Positions 5,943-6,736 of a stretch of 6,736 nucleotides of DNA are shown here, in pieces. Source of the stretch: Candidatus Cloacimonadota bacterium (GTDB lineage Bacteria > Cloacimonadota > Cloacimonadia > Cloacimonadales > Cloacimonadaceae); the NCBI GenBank assembly GCA_017996595.1, contig JAGOGT010000062.1, positions 1 through 6,736 on the forward strand, given 5' to 3'. Position 1 is the first letter of the stretch, and each line of letters starts with the position of its first letter. The translations under genes were made by a program, and so were the position numbers. Below the pieces are notes generated by a model, which was not told the DNA's origin, did not search any database, and worked only from the letters and a program-made list of their open reading frames with translations.

Positions 5943-6736
5943 TTAAAATCCGAACCAGGGTCCGATGCTGATGCCAAAGCCTTGATAGGGGGTATCGGGG
6001 GAATTCATCACCACGATATTGTCGCCATCGAGGCCTTCGATCTTCCAGCCTTTCTTGGTGCTGTAGCCATAGGTATAGTTTCCTTCAGCGCGCAGTCCCA
6101 GCCAGGGCAAAAGGCGATACATCAGTTCCACGCGAGGCTGTACGATCAGGTAGCCGCGGGAAATGGTATTGTGAGTGTTATTGCTATTAAGGGCAGTATT
6201 ATACCAGTTATCCCAATCAAAATTGCTATTGCTCTTCAGGAATTCCACGGTGTGCTTTCCACCGCCCAGCATCACTCCAGTGGAAGTGATGATCTTGCGG
6301 GATAAAGCGAAGCGTTTGTCAAGGGTTACGCCACCCATGGTGTTTTCGTAGCGCAGCCAGATATTATAGGTAGGATCTACGGGATCGCTCTTCTTCTGGG
6401 CATTTTCGTAGGTATAGATAGCACCGCCAAGGAAATATCCCTTGCCGATATGCCCTTTACCGCCGCCACCTTGCATGAAGATGCCGTTATCGTCCAGTTC
6501 CGGGAAGCCCATGGCGCCGATGAGATGATTTACGTCATCCAGTTCGGGCATGAACCACATCGGGATATAGCTGCCACCGCCATAGCCCACGGAAAGCTTT
6601 TGCTTTACGGCCACATCGGGGCTGCCTGGGGCTTGGGGAGCCAATCCTTCTCTGCTGCCAAAGGTGAAATCACTGCTGATCATTTCGCCGCTGCGGAAGA
6701 TATCGAGCTGCACCTGATCTCCGGCACGGTATTGCT
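5943..6736 (-). CDS. C-terminal part of a PDZ-like plus beta-barrel-like outer-membrane protein, N-terminus outside window
   Basis: 264 codons (263 residues plus TAA) are visible and the frame stays open to the right edge, so the gene starts outside. An apparent start at GTG 6713 is only an internal valine. Visible residues 1-29 (QYRAGDQVQLDIFRSGEM..., ending FTFGSRE) resemble the last strands of a PDZ domain, where 'GD.v.l.i.R.G......v.lg' is typical. A Pro/Ala linker follows. From about residue 45 there is a Gly- and aromatic-rich domain: GYGGGSYIP at 50-58, an acidic MGFPELDDNGIF segment at 75-86, QGGGGKGHIGKGYFLGG at 88-104, then alternating amphipathic strands (IWLRYENTMGGVTLDKRF, YLIVQPRVELMYRLLPWLGLRAEGNYTYGY) and a terminal GISIGPWFGF. 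Alternating strands and a final Phe are typical of outer-membrane barrels. Possibly the tail of a PDZ or protease-like envelope protein. The transcript ends at the terminator at 5871-5907. Confidence 0.75.
   Translation of the reverse strand, partial: QYRAGDQVQLDIFRSGEMISSDFTFGSREGLAPQAPGSPDVAVKQKLSVGYGGGSYIPMWFMPELDDVNHLIGAMGFPELDDNGIFMQGGGGKGHIGKGYFLGGAIYTYENAQKKSDPVDPTYNIWLRYENTMGGVTLDKRFALSRKIITSTGVMLGGGKHTVEFLKSNSNFDWDNWYNTALNSNNTHNTISRGYLIVQPRVELMYRLLPWLGLRAEGNYTYGYSTKKGWKIEGLDGDNIVVMNSPDTPYQGFGISIGPWFGF

Overview
The window reads as a chromosomal segment from a Gram-negative-type bacterium with an outer membrane. Three observations support this: a lipoprotein with a clean lipobox, a secreted beta-propeller ending in a type A (type IX secretion, T9SS) sorting domain, and a C-terminal beta-barrel-like domain ending in Phe. 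The mix of a T9SS-type tail, a lone PAS protein of a type I associate with Clostridia, QueH instead of QueG, and an acyl-CoA dehydrogenase fits Candidatus Cloacimonadota or a related Fibrobacteres-Chlorobi-Bacteroidetes (FCB) lineage. The taxonomy is an inference from gene content, not from a marker gene.

Layout. Bases 1-608 (minus) hold an exodeoxyribonuclease III gene whose 3' end is cut off by the left edge. Directly upstream on the same strand (645-1274) lies a small lipoprotein, 36 bp away, so the two may be co-transcribed. A 146-bp divergent intergenic region separates it from a plus-strand gene (1421-2647) for an exported beta-propeller with a T9SS-type tail. The convergent gap 2648-2850 carries a compact repeat: two 11-bp units facing two and a half related units, able to fold as a near-perfect hairpin.

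Bases 2851-5773 are a tightly packed minus-strand operon read in the order acyl-CoA dehydrogenase, stand-alone PAS protein, queH, and a conserved protein related to the deoxyhypusine synthase-like fold. Successive genes overlap by 1, 14 and 32 nt, which implies translational coupling. The products have no obvious common pathway (acyl-CoA oxidation, signal sensing, tRNA queuosine maturation, unknown).

Bases 5943-6736 (minus) are the C-terminal part of a larger gene entering from the right edge. The end of what looks like a PDZ domain is followed by a Gly- and aromatic-rich probable beta-barrel domain. Its transcript most likely ends at a rho-independent terminator at 5871-5907, which insulates the operon downstream. 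No tRNA, rRNA, CRISPR array, insertion sequence or phage gene was recognised. Apart from the conserved but poorly understood operon members and the intergenic repeat, the region looks like ordinary core genome.
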